The notes: generated by a model from the letters alone, not told the origin. Counted from the stretch's first letter, positions 16,892-24,363 are shown. The stretch: 29,262 nucleotides of DNA from an uncultured Campylobacter sp. (GCF_938045625.1 NZ_CALIAV010000078.1:1-29262); one strand, 5' to 3'. A program made the numbers and translations.

Positions 16892-17635
16892 ATGATAATA
16901 AAAGCGACTGATTTAACGACGAAATTTGGTGACAGAGTGATCCACGACGGGCTAGATTTCCACGTAAATGAGGCTGAAATTTACGGGCTGCTCGGCGGTA
17001 GCGGCACGGGCAAATCGACGCTGATGAAAACGATGATATATCTAAAAGAGCCAAGTGCCGGCAAGGTCGAGATGCTAGGGCGCGATCTGTGGTCACTAGA
17101 CGAAGCGGCTAGACAGGAGATGAAGCTAGCTTGCAGCGTGATGTTTCAGTTTGGCGCGCTTTACACCTCGATGAACGTGCTAGAAAACATCTACATCCTA
17201 CTAAAAGAGTATAGCGGCATGAGCGAGCGTTCGATGCGCGAGATAGCGATGTTTTGGCTACAAAAAGTAGGCCTTAGTGAAAACGTCGCTTTGCAGTATC
17301 CAAGCGAGCTAAGTGGCGGTATGAAAAAGCGCGTAGCGATGGCTAGGGCTCTAGTGCTGAGTCCTAAAATTTTGTTTTTGGACGAGCCAAACTCCGGCCT
17401 TGATCCAAGCAGCGCGCGGGCGTTTGACGAGTTAGTGGTCGAGCTACGAGATACGCTTGGCGTCACGGTCGTGATGGTGACGCACGATATAGACAGTATT
17501 TGCACGATTTTGGATAGATTTTTGATACTTCAAGATAAAAAGATAGCCTTCGAGGGGACGTTTGAGCAGCTGATGCAAATGCCTGAAAATCCACTCGAAG
17601 AGCTTTTAAAAACAAGGAAAAACGGTGGGAAATAA
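16892..17635 (+). CDS. mlaF: MlaF-type ABC ATPase
   Basis: The ATP-binding subunit of the Mla-type lipid transporter, 247 aa, in the cytoplasm and docked to MlaE. It carries Walker A GGSGTGKS (35–42), signature LSGGMKKRVAMARAL, Walker B ILFLDEPNSGLDP and the switch histidine in VTHD. The LSGGM and PNSGLDP variants are typical of the MCE-associated ATPases (MlaF/Ttg2A). The ATG directly follows the mlaE stop, and the gene overlaps mlaD by 11 bases, so subunit output is coupled. The C. jejuni counterpart is, from memory, iamA, once used as an invasion-associated marker. Confidence 0.93.
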   Translation: MIIKATDLTTKFGDRVIHDGLDFHVNEAEIYGLLGGSGTGKSTLMKTMIYLKEPSAGKVEMLGRDLWSLDEAARQEMKLACSVMFQFGALYTSMNVLENIYILLKEYSGMSERSMREIAMFWLQKVGLSENVALQYPSELSGGMKKRVAMARALVLSPKILFLDEPNSGLDPSSARAFDELVVELRDTLGVTVVMVTHDIDSICTILDRFLILQDKKIAFEGTFEQLMQMPENPLEELLKTRKNGGK

Positions 17636-18557
17636 AATAAATTATACTTTGATAGGCCTCTTTTTCGTGCTCGTAGTGAGCGCTCTTGGCGTCACGGCAT
17701 GGTGGCTGGGCGGATACGGGAAAAAGGCCGATGACTACAGGTCGTATTTCATCAAAACCACAAGCCTGCCAAGCGGCATCAAAAAGGACTCCACGGTCAA
17801 ATTTATCGGCGTAGACGCGGGCACGGTCAAGGATATTCGCTTTGCCGACGAAAAAGAAGCCCTCATCGAGCTTGAGCTCTCCGTGAGAAAAGATATACCG
17901 ATAAGAACCGATAGCACGGCGTCTGCGGAGATACAGGGCATCACAGGCATCGGCTACCTAAATATCTCGCGCGGCAGCATGGATAGCCCGCTCTTTGATA
18001 AAAACGAAAAGGCCTACATCGGGCTTGAGGCCGGTTTTTTCGACAAAATCGGCGATAGAGCCGAGTACTTAACGCAAAATTTAGAAACGACTTTTAAAAA
18101 TATCAATAAATTTTTAAGCGACGAAAACGCGGCTAAATTTTCGTCTATCCTAGTTTCTGCCGATGAAGCGATGAAAAAAATAAACGCCGGAAATCTCGAT
18201 ATAAACGCGACTATCGCAAACGCAAACGAGGTTTTGGCAAATGCAAATTTGACGCTAAACGAGCTAAAAAAAGCGCTAAAAAACGCCTCGGGCACGCTTG
18301 AGTTCGTAAATTCGTTTACGACTAAGGCCACGGACGCCGCGCAGGCGCTAAAAAATCTACAAACCGCGATAGCAGAAAAAATAAAAAGCGGCGAATACGA
18401 CGTAAAGGGCGCGCTAAATACGATTGGCGACGAGACGGAGAGGACGCTGCTTAGTTTTCAAAAGTTGATTTCTGATTTTAGAAATACCCTTTTTAGACTC
18501 GAGGACGACCCGTACGAATTTTTCTTTAAAGACACGCAGAAAAAGGACGAAAAATGA
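17625..18557 (+). CDS. mlaD: MlaD-type MCE domain protein
   Basis: A periplasmic, membrane-anchored lipid-binding subunit, 310 aa. One N-terminal helix (about 7–29, YTLIGLFFVLVVSALGVTAWWL) anchors it. The MCE domain follows at about 37–117 (GSTVKF-type DSTVKFIGVDAGTVKDI, ASAEIQGITGIGYLNI). A long, Ala/Asn/Lys-rich helical region (about 140–290) probably forms a coiled coil or oligomer tube. This tail is much longer than in E. coli MlaD. The start is GTG at 17625 with AAGGA upstream, overlapping mlaF. Its TGA overlaps the next ATG as ATGA. MCE rings pass phospholipid between the inner membrane and outer-membrane partners. Confidence 0.92.
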   Translation: MGNKINYTLIGLFFVLVVSALGVTAWWLGGYGKKADDYRSYFIKTTSLPSGIKKDSTVKFIGVDAGTVKDIRFADEKEALIELELSVRKDIPIRTDSTASAEIQGITGIGYLNISRGSMDSPLFDKNEKAYIGLEAGFFDKIGDRAEYLTQNLETTFKNINKFLSDENAAKFSSILVSADEAMKKINAGNLDINATIANANEVLANANLTLNELKKALKNASGTLEFVNSFTTKATDAAQALKNLQTAIAEKIKSGEYDVKGALNTIGDETERTLLSFQKLISDFRNTLFRLEDDPYEFFFKDTQKKDEK

Positions 18558-19117
18558 AAATTTTAAGCACGGTTTTAGCTCTGGTGGCGCTGTTTTTTAG
18601 CGGTTGTAGCGTTTTGGCAAAGCCTGCGCCTAGGACGAATTATTTTATGCTAGGCGGCGCGGAGGATAAATTTAAAGAGTGCGAAAATAGGCCGGAAAAA
18701 ACGGTTTTCATCGAGGAGGTGCGGGTTTTTGGCGCGTACGAGAGCCGCGAAGTCCTAAAGATAGACGCAAACGGCGAGATCCGTCCACTAAAAAATATAA
18801 AATTTTTAGCGCTCCCAAGTGAGATGACGAGGCGAAATTTGATCATAGCCGCGAGCGATCAGTGCGCGTTTAAGCCATCTTTTAAAAACGCGGACATTAG
18901 CGTAAAGTCAAATTTACTCACGCTTCAAATCAAAGATCAAAAGGCGCAAATTTCCATGATGTTTAGCTTTTTTAAAGATGGCAAAGAGCTAAAAAGCGTC
19001 GTGCTAAGCTCGCAAAAAGACGCAGGCGCGGACGAGGGCGAAATCGCGATGAGAGCGCTAAACGCCGCCTTTAGTGAGGTGACGGATAAATTTTTGCAAG
19101 AATTAATCAAATTTTAG
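18554..19117 (+). CDS. ABC-type transport auxiliary lipoprotein (Mla cassette)
   Basis: A 187-aa lipoprotein with signal peptide and lipobox FSGC; C18 is the lipidated residue. The mature part (NYFMLGG..., VFIEEVRVFGAYESREVL, FLALPSEMTRRNLIIAAS) resembles the PqiC/ABC-transport auxiliary family that sits in the outer membrane and partners MCE proteins. The ATGA overlap with mlaD makes it the fourth gene of the cassette. No MlaC-type soluble carrier or MlaA gene is seen nearby. This lipoprotein may fill the outer-membrane end, but that is inference. Its stop codon TAG lies within the 18-bp promoter-like repeat ahead of ruvA. Confidence 0.82.
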   Translation: MKILSTVLALVALFFSGCSVLAKPAPRTNYFMLGGAEDKFKECENRPEKTVFIEEVRVFGAYESREVLKIDANGEIRPLKNIKFLALPSEMTRRNLIIAASDQCAFKPSFKNADISVKSNLLTLQIKDQKAQISMMFSFFKDGKELKSVVLSSQKDAGADEGEIAMRALNAAFSEVTDKFLQELIKF

Positions 19118-19126
19118 AGATAATCG
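19109..19126 (+). promoter_or_regulatory. 18-bp promoter-like repeat, copy 2 (ruvA)
   Basis: Identical to 13802–13819. GATAAT at 19119–19124 would start a transcript near 19131, leaving a short leader that holds AAAGGA (19135–19140) six bases before the ruvA ATG. The first half overlaps the lipoprotein's last codons and TAG stop. It would let ruvA–ddl be expressed separately from the mla cassette. Confidence 0.5.
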
Positions 19127-19145
19127 CAAATTTTAAAGGAAAAAG

Positions 19146-19700
19146 ATGATAAAAGCGATCGAGGGCGTCATAACCAAAAAAGAGCCCGCAAATCTCATCT
19201 TAAAGACTGCCGGCGGCGTGAGCTACGGCGTGGCGATCTCGCTTTTTTGCTCGGCGAAACTCGAGCGAGGCCAGAGCGTGGAGCTAAACATCACGCAGAT
19301 CATCCGCGAGGATGCGGACTTGCTTTACGGATTTTTAGATAGTAACGAACAAAAGATGTTTGAGACGCTGATAAAACTAAGCGGTATCGGCGCGGCGACT
19401 GCGATGGCTGTGTGCTCTAGCCTAAATCCCAACGCATTTTTAAACGCGGTAAAAAGCGGAGACGCTACGGCGCTACAAACAGTGCCAGGTATCGGCGCAA
19501 AGACTGCTAGACGCATCATTGCCGAGCTTAGCGACGCAAAGATGACGATGGATGAAAATCTACCTAGCCATCAGCACGAAGCGATCTTGGCTCTGGAGAG
19601 TCTTGGCTTTAAAAGAGAAAAGATAACCAAGGCGCTTAGCGAGTGCGACGCGCAAAATACGGGCGAACTCATCAAACAAGCCCTAAAAAAACTAGCATAA
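19146..19700 (+). CDS. ruvA: Holliday junction DNA helicase subunit RuvA
   Basis: RuvA binds four-way junctions and loads RuvB for branch migration. The 184-aa protein has the N-terminal OB fold (1–63, MIKAIEGVITKKEP, REDADLLYGF), two helix-hairpin-helix motifs (LSGIGAATA about 79–87 and VPGIGAKTA about 113–121), and a C-terminal RuvB-binding three-helix domain (about 140–184, ALESLGFKREKITKAL). It has the family's usual length. AAAGGAAAAAG precedes the ATG. ruvB and ruvC are not in the window. It is followed 13 bases later by ddl, a pairing I recall from C. jejuni. Confidence 0.97.
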   Translation: MIKAIEGVITKKEPANLILKTAGGVSYGVAISLFCSAKLERGQSVELNITQIIREDADLLYGFLDSNEQKMFETLIKLSGIGAATAMAVCSSLNPNAFLNAVKSGDATALQTVPGIGAKTARRIIAELSDAKMTMDENLPSHQHEAILALESLGFKREKITKALSECDAQNTGELIKQALKKLA

Positions 19701-19713
19701 AAAAGGAAAAGAT

Positions 19714-20748
19714 ATGAAATTTGCTGTGATATTTGGTGCTAAAAGCTACGAACACGAGATCAGTATCGTAAGCGCCATAGCCCTAAAAAAGGTGCTAAAA
19801 AACGAGCCTTTGTTTATATTTTGCGATAAATTTAGAGAATTTTACCTGATAAACGGCGCCGATATGAGGGCGAATTTTTTTAGCTCGGGCAAGTATAAAA
19901 ACGCCAAAAAGCTTACTCTAAAGCAGGGCGGATTTTTTGCCGGCGGGATGTTCGGCGAGAAAAAGATCGAGGCGGACGTATTTATAAATTTAGTCCACGG
20001 CATGGACGGCGAGGACGGCAAGATCGCGGCGCTGCTCGAGTTTTATGGCCTTAGCTATATCGGCCCTCGCGTAGAGGCTAGCGCGCTAAGCTACAACAAG
20101 GAGCTAACCAAGCTACTAGCGCAAAAAGCGGGCGTAAATACCCTAAACTACGAGGTTGTAGGCAGAGGAAAAGCGCCTAACCTGCCGCTGCCCGTAATCC
20201 TAAAGCCGCTTCGCCTAGGAAGCTCGATAGGAGTTAGCGTGATAAAAGACGCTAGCGAGCTAGAATACGGCCTAGACGTGGCATACGAGTTTGACAAAGA
20301 GATCCTAGTAGAGCCCTTTATCGAGGGCGTGAAGGAGTACAATCTAGCAGGCTGCAGAGCCGACGGCGAGATTAAATTTTCCATCATCGAAGAGCCTAAA
20401 AAGAAGGAATTTTTAGACTACGAGCAAAAATATATGAGCTTTTCAAACGAGAGCAGGGCGCGCGAGGCCGACATCGGCGCAGAGCTAGCCGCCAAGCTAA
20501 AACAAAGCTTTGAGCGCATTTACAACTGCGGCTTTGACGGGGCGCTGATACGCTGCGATTTTTTCGAGATAAACGGCGAAGTCTATCTAAACGAGATTAA
20601 CCCAAATCCGGGCAGTATGGCCAATTATCTATTTGACGATTTTGAGGGGACTCTGGAACGACTCGCCGCAAGCTTGCCAAAAGAACGCGAGATAAATATC
20701 GACTATAAATTTATCAACTCCATAACGTCGGCAAAAGGCAAGTTGTAA
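19714..20748 (+). CDS. ddl: D-alanine–D-alanine ligase
   Basis: An ATP-grasp enzyme that joins two D-alanines for the peptidoglycan stem peptide; its product is the substrate of MurF further right. Motifs: SYEHEIS (11–17), HGMDGEDG (95–102), KPLRLGSSIGVS (164–175), DYEQKY (235–240, the omega-loop Tyr-Lys-Tyr region) and the metal site NEINPNPGS (293–301). Its 344 aa are normal. AAAAGGAAAAGAT precedes the ATG. The Y-K-Y loop fits a D-Ala–D-Ala rather than a D-Ala–D-Lac ligase. It is the last gene of the fapA–mla–ruvA–ddl run. Confidence 0.96.
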   Translation: MKFAVIFGAKSYEHEISIVSAIALKKVLKNEPLFIFCDKFREFYLINGADMRANFFSSGKYKNAKKLTLKQGGFFAGGMFGEKKIEADVFINLVHGMDGEDGKIAALLEFYGLSYIGPRVEASALSYNKELTKLLAQKAGVNTLNYEVVGRGKAPNLPLPVILKPLRLGSSIGVSVIKDASELEYGLDVAYEFDKEILVEPFIEGVKEYNLAGCRADGEIKFSIIEEPKKKEFLDYEQKYMSFSNESRAREADIGAELAAKLKQSFERIYNCGFDGALIRCDFFEINGEVYLNEINPNPGSMANYLFDDFEGTLERLAASLPKEREINIDYKFINSITSAKGKL

Positions 20749-21079
20749 AATTTTTATTGCGTCTGATTTTTTAAATTTGACGTTTGATTTCCGCCTTAAA
20801 CGGATTGTTTTTGGAGGCTTTTTAAATTTTTACGCCTTATTGTATCGCTAATAAATTTGGTCGGTAGTTTTGAAATTTAGCGATTATTACGCTTGCTAGG
20901 CAAAAGCGCGGCTTGTTTTTCAACATTTTATATTGCAAAATCGCCAATTTAGGCCAAATTTAACTCGCCTTTTTTCTGTTCAACCGCTAGTTTTAGTCAA
21001 ATTTTACCCATCCGCCTTTCTTATACTCGCAAATTTCACTCTAAAAATATAAAACGCTCTAAAATAAATTTTAAAGAAC

Positions 21080-21094
21080 ATAATGCGCCATTAT
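21080..21094. promoter_or_regulatory. 15-bp perfect dyad, candidate operator
   Basis: ATAATG-CGC-CATTAT is an exact inverted repeat with a 3-base centre, about 30 bp upstream of the -10 box of the Phd-like gene. Phd/YefM-type antitoxins often bind such dyads at their own promoter, so an autoregulatory site is possible. Nothing but position supports this. Confidence 0.4.
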
Positions 21095-21120
21095 ATTTTA
21101 ATTTGAATTTAAAGATAATA

Positions 21121-21129
21121 TGCTATATT
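21121..21129 (+). promoter_or_regulatory. Extended -10 promoter of the Phd-like gene
   Basis: TGCTATATT fits the extended -10 pattern TGnTATAAT with one mismatch. A transcript start about 21136 would leave a leader of about 22 bases with AAAGAG before the ATG at 21159. A second possible box, GATAAT, lies at 21114–21119. Confidence 0.5.
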
Positions 21130-21158
21130 TTACACAAAATTTTACGTAAAGAGCAGAA

Positions 21159-21389
21159 ATGACTACTTTTAGCAAAGATGAAATTTACACGGCGACCGAA
21201 GTGGTGCGAAATTTTAGCGCCGTTTTAGGCAAGGTCGGCAAGGCGCAGATGAAGCGCGCCGTGATCGTCAAAAATAATAAATTTGAAGCCGTGCTGCTAA
21301 ATATGGGCGAATATGAGCGCCTATGCGAGGCCGTCGAGGTTCTTCAAAGCATATATGAGGCTAAAAAACGAGCCGGAAGCGGCGAATAA
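21159..21389 (+). CDS. Phd/YefM-like antitoxin-family protein, orphan
   Basis: A 76-aa protein. The N-terminal YTATEVVRNFSAVLGKVGKAQMKRAVIVKNNKFEAVLLNMGEYERL matches the Phd/YefM pattern: an Ala/Thr-Glu-Val-x-x-Asn-Phe-Ser start, a strand of the Val-Ile-Val-Lys-Asn-Asn type, and a 'Val-Leu-Leu-x-x-x-x-Tyr-Glu-x-Leu' strand. The C-terminal helix LCEAVEVLQSIYEAKKRAG would be the toxin-binding arm. No RelE/ParE/Doc-like toxin follows; the next gene is an alpha/beta hydrolase whose ATG shares a base with this stop (TAATG). It could therefore be a solitary DNA-binding regulator of the hydrolase–murF unit. The promoter and dyad just upstream fit autoregulation. Confidence 0.75.
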   Translation: MTTFSKDEIYTATEVVRNFSAVLGKVGKAQMKRAVIVKNNKFEAVLLNMGEYERLCEAVEVLQSIYEAKKRAGSGE

Positions 21390-22561
21390 TGGCGGTCAAA
21401 GAGGTAAAATACGGCGGCAAAGTTTACCGCATCAGCTACGAAACCGTAAATCTCGCGCACAAGGACGTCGCGCTATTTTTGCACGGCTGGGGTGCAAACA
21501 AAGAGATCATGAAAAAGGCTTTCGGCGCGTATTTTAAGGACTTTCGGCACGTTTACGTCGATATGCCGGGCTTTGGCGCGAGCAGTATGCACGGCGCGCT
21601 AGCGACGAAAGACTACGCAAAAATCATGAAATCATTTTTGGACGAGCTTGGCGCGAATCCTAAAATCATCTTTGGACATAGCTTCGGCGGCAAGGTCGCA
21701 ACCCTGCTAAACCCCGAATATCTCGCGCTTTTAAGCTCGGCAGGCATCGTGGCTAAAAAGCCGCTTTGGGTGCGATTTAAGATTGCTTTGTTTAAGTTTT
21801 TAAAACTATTCGGGCTTGGGTTTTTATACAAATTTTTCGCCACAAAAGACGTAAAAAGCATGAGCAAAACGATGTACGAGACACTAAAAAACGTCGTCGA
21901 TGAGGACTTTAGCTCTAAATTTGCTGACTTTGGCGGCAAGGCGTTTATATTTTGGGGTGAGGAGGATAAGGCCACACCTCTAAAAAGCGGCGAACGCGTG
22001 AGTCGCCTCATCAAAAACAGCGAATTTCACGCGCTAAAGGGTGATCATTTTTTCTTTTTACTCCACGCGCGCTATATCGACGGCGTCGTGAATGCGGGGT
22101 TAAATTTGATGGACTTGGATGAAGAAAGCGGGATCGAGAGCGTAAAAATTTTAAGCCCGAAAAACCGTGAAAATTTGAGCGAAAAAATTGAGAGTGCCGA
22201 CGAAGACGGCGATCTTAAAAATGTTACCGAGCAAAATTTGACGAAACCTGCTCGCGCGGATTTGGAGACGAGCGCAAAAACCATCTCTCAAAGTAGACTT
22301 TTTGACGAGCAACCACAAAGCGGTAATTTGGCTGATAAAAACTCGCAGCCTGACGATGCGAGTGACGAAAACGGTCAAATTTCTGCAAAAAATGTTTTTA
22401 AAGAAAATTTGTTTGACGGGCAAGAAAGCGCGCAAGACAAGCCCGAACCTAAAATCGACGCCTTAAACAGCGACGAGCAAAATCAAATTTTGCCAAAAGA
22501 TGAGCAAGACGCTCAAAAAAGCCCCAAAAAGCCTGTGCAGCAAACGTTTGATTTAAGCTAG
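21389..22561 (+). CDS. Alpha/beta hydrolase with long disordered-looking tail
   Basis: Residues 1–240 form an alpha/beta-hydrolase: oxyanion-region LHGWGANK (31–38), nucleophile S98 in FGHSFGG, acid D193 in FWGEEDKATPL and H220 in LKGDHFFF, so the triad is complete. The hydrophobic insert at about 125–150 (FKIALFKFLKLFGLGFLYKFF) looks like a lid or membrane-contact region. Residues from about 242 to 390 are low complexity, rich in Asp, Glu, Gln, Asn, Ser and Lys, with repeated Asn-Leu units (ENLSEKI, QNLTKPA, GNLADKN, ENLFDGQ). No domain is recognisable there. The start overlaps the Phd-like stop. Substrate is unknown; the position before murF repeats what I recall in C. jejuni, where the protein lacks such a long tail as far as I remember. 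Confidence 0.85.
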   Translation: MAVKEVKYGGKVYRISYETVNLAHKDVALFLHGWGANKEIMKKAFGAYFKDFRHVYVDMPGFGASSMHGALATKDYAKIMKSFLDELGANPKIIFGHSFGGKVATLLNPEYLALLSSAGIVAKKPLWVRFKIALFKFLKLFGLGFLYKFFATKDVKSMSKTMYETLKNVVDEDFSSKFADFGGKAFIFWGEEDKATPLKSGERVSRLIKNSEFHALKGDHFFFLLHARYIDGVVNAGLNLMDLDEESGIESVKILSPKNRENLSEKIESADEDGDLKNVTEQNLTKPARADLETSAKTISQSRLFDEQPQSGNLADKNSQPDDASDENGQISAKNVFKENLFDGQESAQDKPEPKIDALNSDEQNQILPKDEQDAQKSPKKPVQQTFDLS

Positions 22562-22838
22562 CGTGCAAATTTGGGATTTTAGATATCAGCATTAAATTTA
22601 TGCGGGTTTGGCAGGCCTACATCAAATTTACGAGCTAAATTTAAGCCCAAAATCTGTAAAATCTCGGCTGATAAATTTGCGTTTTACGGCGTAAAAAAGT
22701 AGGGCGGATAAATTTGCTCTCAAATTTAACGGAAAAACTATCAAATTTACGCCAGGTATGCAAAACAAAACTGCAAAACGCTAAATTTAGTAAAAAGGGC
22801 GCAAGCAAAAGCTCGCTTAAGCGAACCTAGGAGAAAAA
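22562..22838 (+). other. 277-bp spacer before murF with AAATTT words and a palindrome
   Basis: A non-coding stretch with at least eight AAATTT-type words. The perfect 12-bp palindrome TCGCTTAAGCGA lies at 22813–22824, just ahead of the strong ribosome site AGGAG (22828–22832) of murF. A hairpin there could influence murF translation. No clear -10 box stands out, so murF may be read from the Phd-like promoter. Confidence 0.4.
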
Positions 22839-24275
22839 ATGAACGAAACCCTCATAAATATAGGCCTTGCCGCGACGCAGATTTTATTTACGTTTGCGCT
22901 CGGATTTTATCTCATCACCTGCCTTCAGTGGTTTTCCTACAAGTTTGAGCGCGTGCTGTTTCACTTCACTAGGCCGCTGTGGCACGTGTTTTTCCTTATC
23001 GTGCCGATCGTGCTTTTTTACGGGGCGGAGCGATTTTTCTGGATTTATTTTTACTTTGCACTGGTGCCAAGTCTCGCTCTTTGGCACAAAAAGCTCGATA
23101 AAAAGCTAGTTTTTACGCCTAGGGTCAAGCGATTTTTTGTTATCTTAGCACTCACGGTTATCGCTAGCTACGGCGTTTATTTCGCGACGCAGTACCGCGT
23201 AAATTTAGGCGTCGTCCTGCCAATCGTGGCCTCTTTTGCGCTTAGCTTTTTGCTGGAAAAGGCTAAATTTAAGGCATACGAAAACAGCGCTCGCAAAAAG
23301 CTAGCCTCGATGCCGGAGCTCAAAATCATCATGATAACGGCGAGTTTTGGCAAAACCAGTATCAAAAATTTCCTATTTGAGCTGCTTAAAAACGATTTCG
23401 TTTGCCGCAAAACACCTCGCAGCGTAAACACGCTAGCAGGCCTCATCCAAGACGTAAACAACGAGCTTGCTGTCGGTACGCAGATATATATCGCCGAGGC
23501 GGGCGCACGCCTAAAAGGCGACATCGCACAGATCACGGAGTTTTTGAGCCCGCACATCGCTATCGTCGGCGAGATCGGCGCGCAGCATATCGAGTACTTT
23601 AAAACGCTTGAAAATATCTGCGCCACGAAGCTTGAGGCTCTTGGCTCAAAGCGCTTAGAAAAGGCTTTCGTGCACAGCAGTACGCAGGCAAACGAGGGCG
23701 AAAAGATAGAAATTTACGACAAAGACCTAAGCGGCGTTGAGGCGAGCCTGGATGGGGTTAAATTTAAGCTTGGCGAGAGGGAATTTGCTTCGCCGCTGCT
23801 TGGTAAATTTAACGCTGTAAACCTAGCCGTCTGCGTAAAAACCGCGCTATATCTAGGACTAGACGAGGCTAGGATCGTCTCCGCTCTCTCGCGTCTAAAA
23901 AACGTCGAGCACAGACTCGAGCGCATCGATGCGGGCGGCAAAATTATCATTGACGACGGCTTTAACGGTAACTTTAACGGCATGAGCGCGAGCTACGAGC
24001 TAGTCGCCAGCTACGAAGGGCGCAAGGTGCTCGTGACGCCCGGCATCATGGAGAGCAGCGACGAGGAGAACGAAAAACTAAGCAAGATCATCAACAAAAC
24101 CTTTGATATCGTTATGCTAACAAGCTCGCTAAACGCCGTCGCGCTGCTAAAGCACCTAAGTAGGCCAAAAGTCATCGTCATCAAGGACAAATCAAAAATG
24201 CAAGAAGCCCTGGCGCAAAACACAAGAGCGGGCGATCTGATCCTTTTTTCAAATGACGCGCCAAGCTTTATGTAG
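22839..24275 (+). CDS. murF: UDP-N-acetylmuramoyl-tripeptide–D-Ala-D-Ala ligase, membrane-attached form
   Basis: MurF adds the D-Ala-D-Ala made by Ddl to the UDP-MurNAc tripeptide. The first ~155 residues are not the usual soluble substrate-binding domain but about five hydrophobic segments (about 9–31, 47–62, 66–82, 98–117, 122–140), so the enzyme is membrane-attached. The central ligase domain starts at about 160. Its P-loop reads TASFGKTS (167–174) instead of the usual TGSNGKTT, keeping the Lys-Thr/Ser. Downstream are PRSVNTLAG, YIAEAGARLKGDI, EIGAQHIEYFKTLENICATK, NAVNLAVCVKTA and the C-terminal NVEHRLERI...IIDDGFNGNF, all Mur-ligase-like. AGGAGAAAAA precedes the ATG. Similar membrane-attached MurF proteins probably occur across the class; MurF is preferred to another Mur ligase from context with ddl and the C-terminal domain. 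Confidence 0.87.
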   Translation: MNETLINIGLAATQILFTFALGFYLITCLQWFSYKFERVLFHFTRPLWHVFFLIVPIVLFYGAERFFWIYFYFALVPSLALWHKKLDKKLVFTPRVKRFFVILALTVIASYGVYFATQYRVNLGVVLPIVASFALSFLLEKAKFKAYENSARKKLASMPELKIIMITASFGKTSIKNFLFELLKNDFVCRKTPRSVNTLAGLIQDVNNELAVGTQIYIAEAGARLKGDIAQITEFLSPHIAIVGEIGAQHIEYFKTLENICATKLEALGSKRLEKAFVHSSTQANEGEKIEIYDKDLSGVEASLDGVKFKLGEREFASPLLGKFNAVNLAVCVKTALYLGLDEARIVSALSRLKNVEHRLERIDAGGKIIIDDGFNGNFNGMSASYELVASYEGRKVLVTPGIMESSDEENEKLSKIINKTFDIVMLTSSLNAVALLKHLSRPKVIVIKDKSKMQEALAQNTRAGDLILFSNDAPSFM

Positions 24276-24302
24276 GGGGCAAATTTAGTTTGGACGGTGC
24301 AG

Positions 24303-24342
24303 TCAAATTTTAGCGGCGCCGCTTCTAGCTGCTAAAATTTGA
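24303..24342. terminator. Inverted repeat between convergent genes, probable bidirectional terminator
   Basis: TCAAATTTTAGC (24303–24314) and GCTAAAATTTGA (24331–24342) are exact 12-base complements around a 16-base GC-rich loop. It lies 27 bases after the murF stop, between convergent genes. The stem has A/T-rich flanks but no long U tract in either direction, so termination is likely but may be inefficient. Confidence 0.5.
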
Positions 24343-24363
24343 TTTGAAATTTACTTTGCTCAC

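Larger units (their letters stand above)
20749..21158 (+). other. 410-bp non-coding gap with promoter and dyad
   Basis: An AT-rich gap with many AAATTT words and no coding region I can support. Near its left end TCCG–CGGA (TCCGCCTTAAACGGA) followed by TTGTTTTT is a weak possible terminator for ddl. An imperfect inverted repeat of TCGCTAA/TTAGCGA type lies around 20845–20883. The right end holds the dyad at 21080 and the promoter of the Phd-like gene. Confidence 0.5.

Noticed and set aside
21159..22561. Complete toxin–antitoxin pair
   Set aside because: The small protein resembles Phd/YefM, but its partner is an alpha/beta hydrolase with an intact Ser-Asp-His triad and not a known toxin fold. 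It is treated as an orphan.
22813..22824. Palindrome TCGCTTAAGCGA as a regulator site for murF
   Set aside because: It is real as a palindrome, but 12 bases with no promoter next to it is not enough to name an operator; it is recorded only within the spacer.
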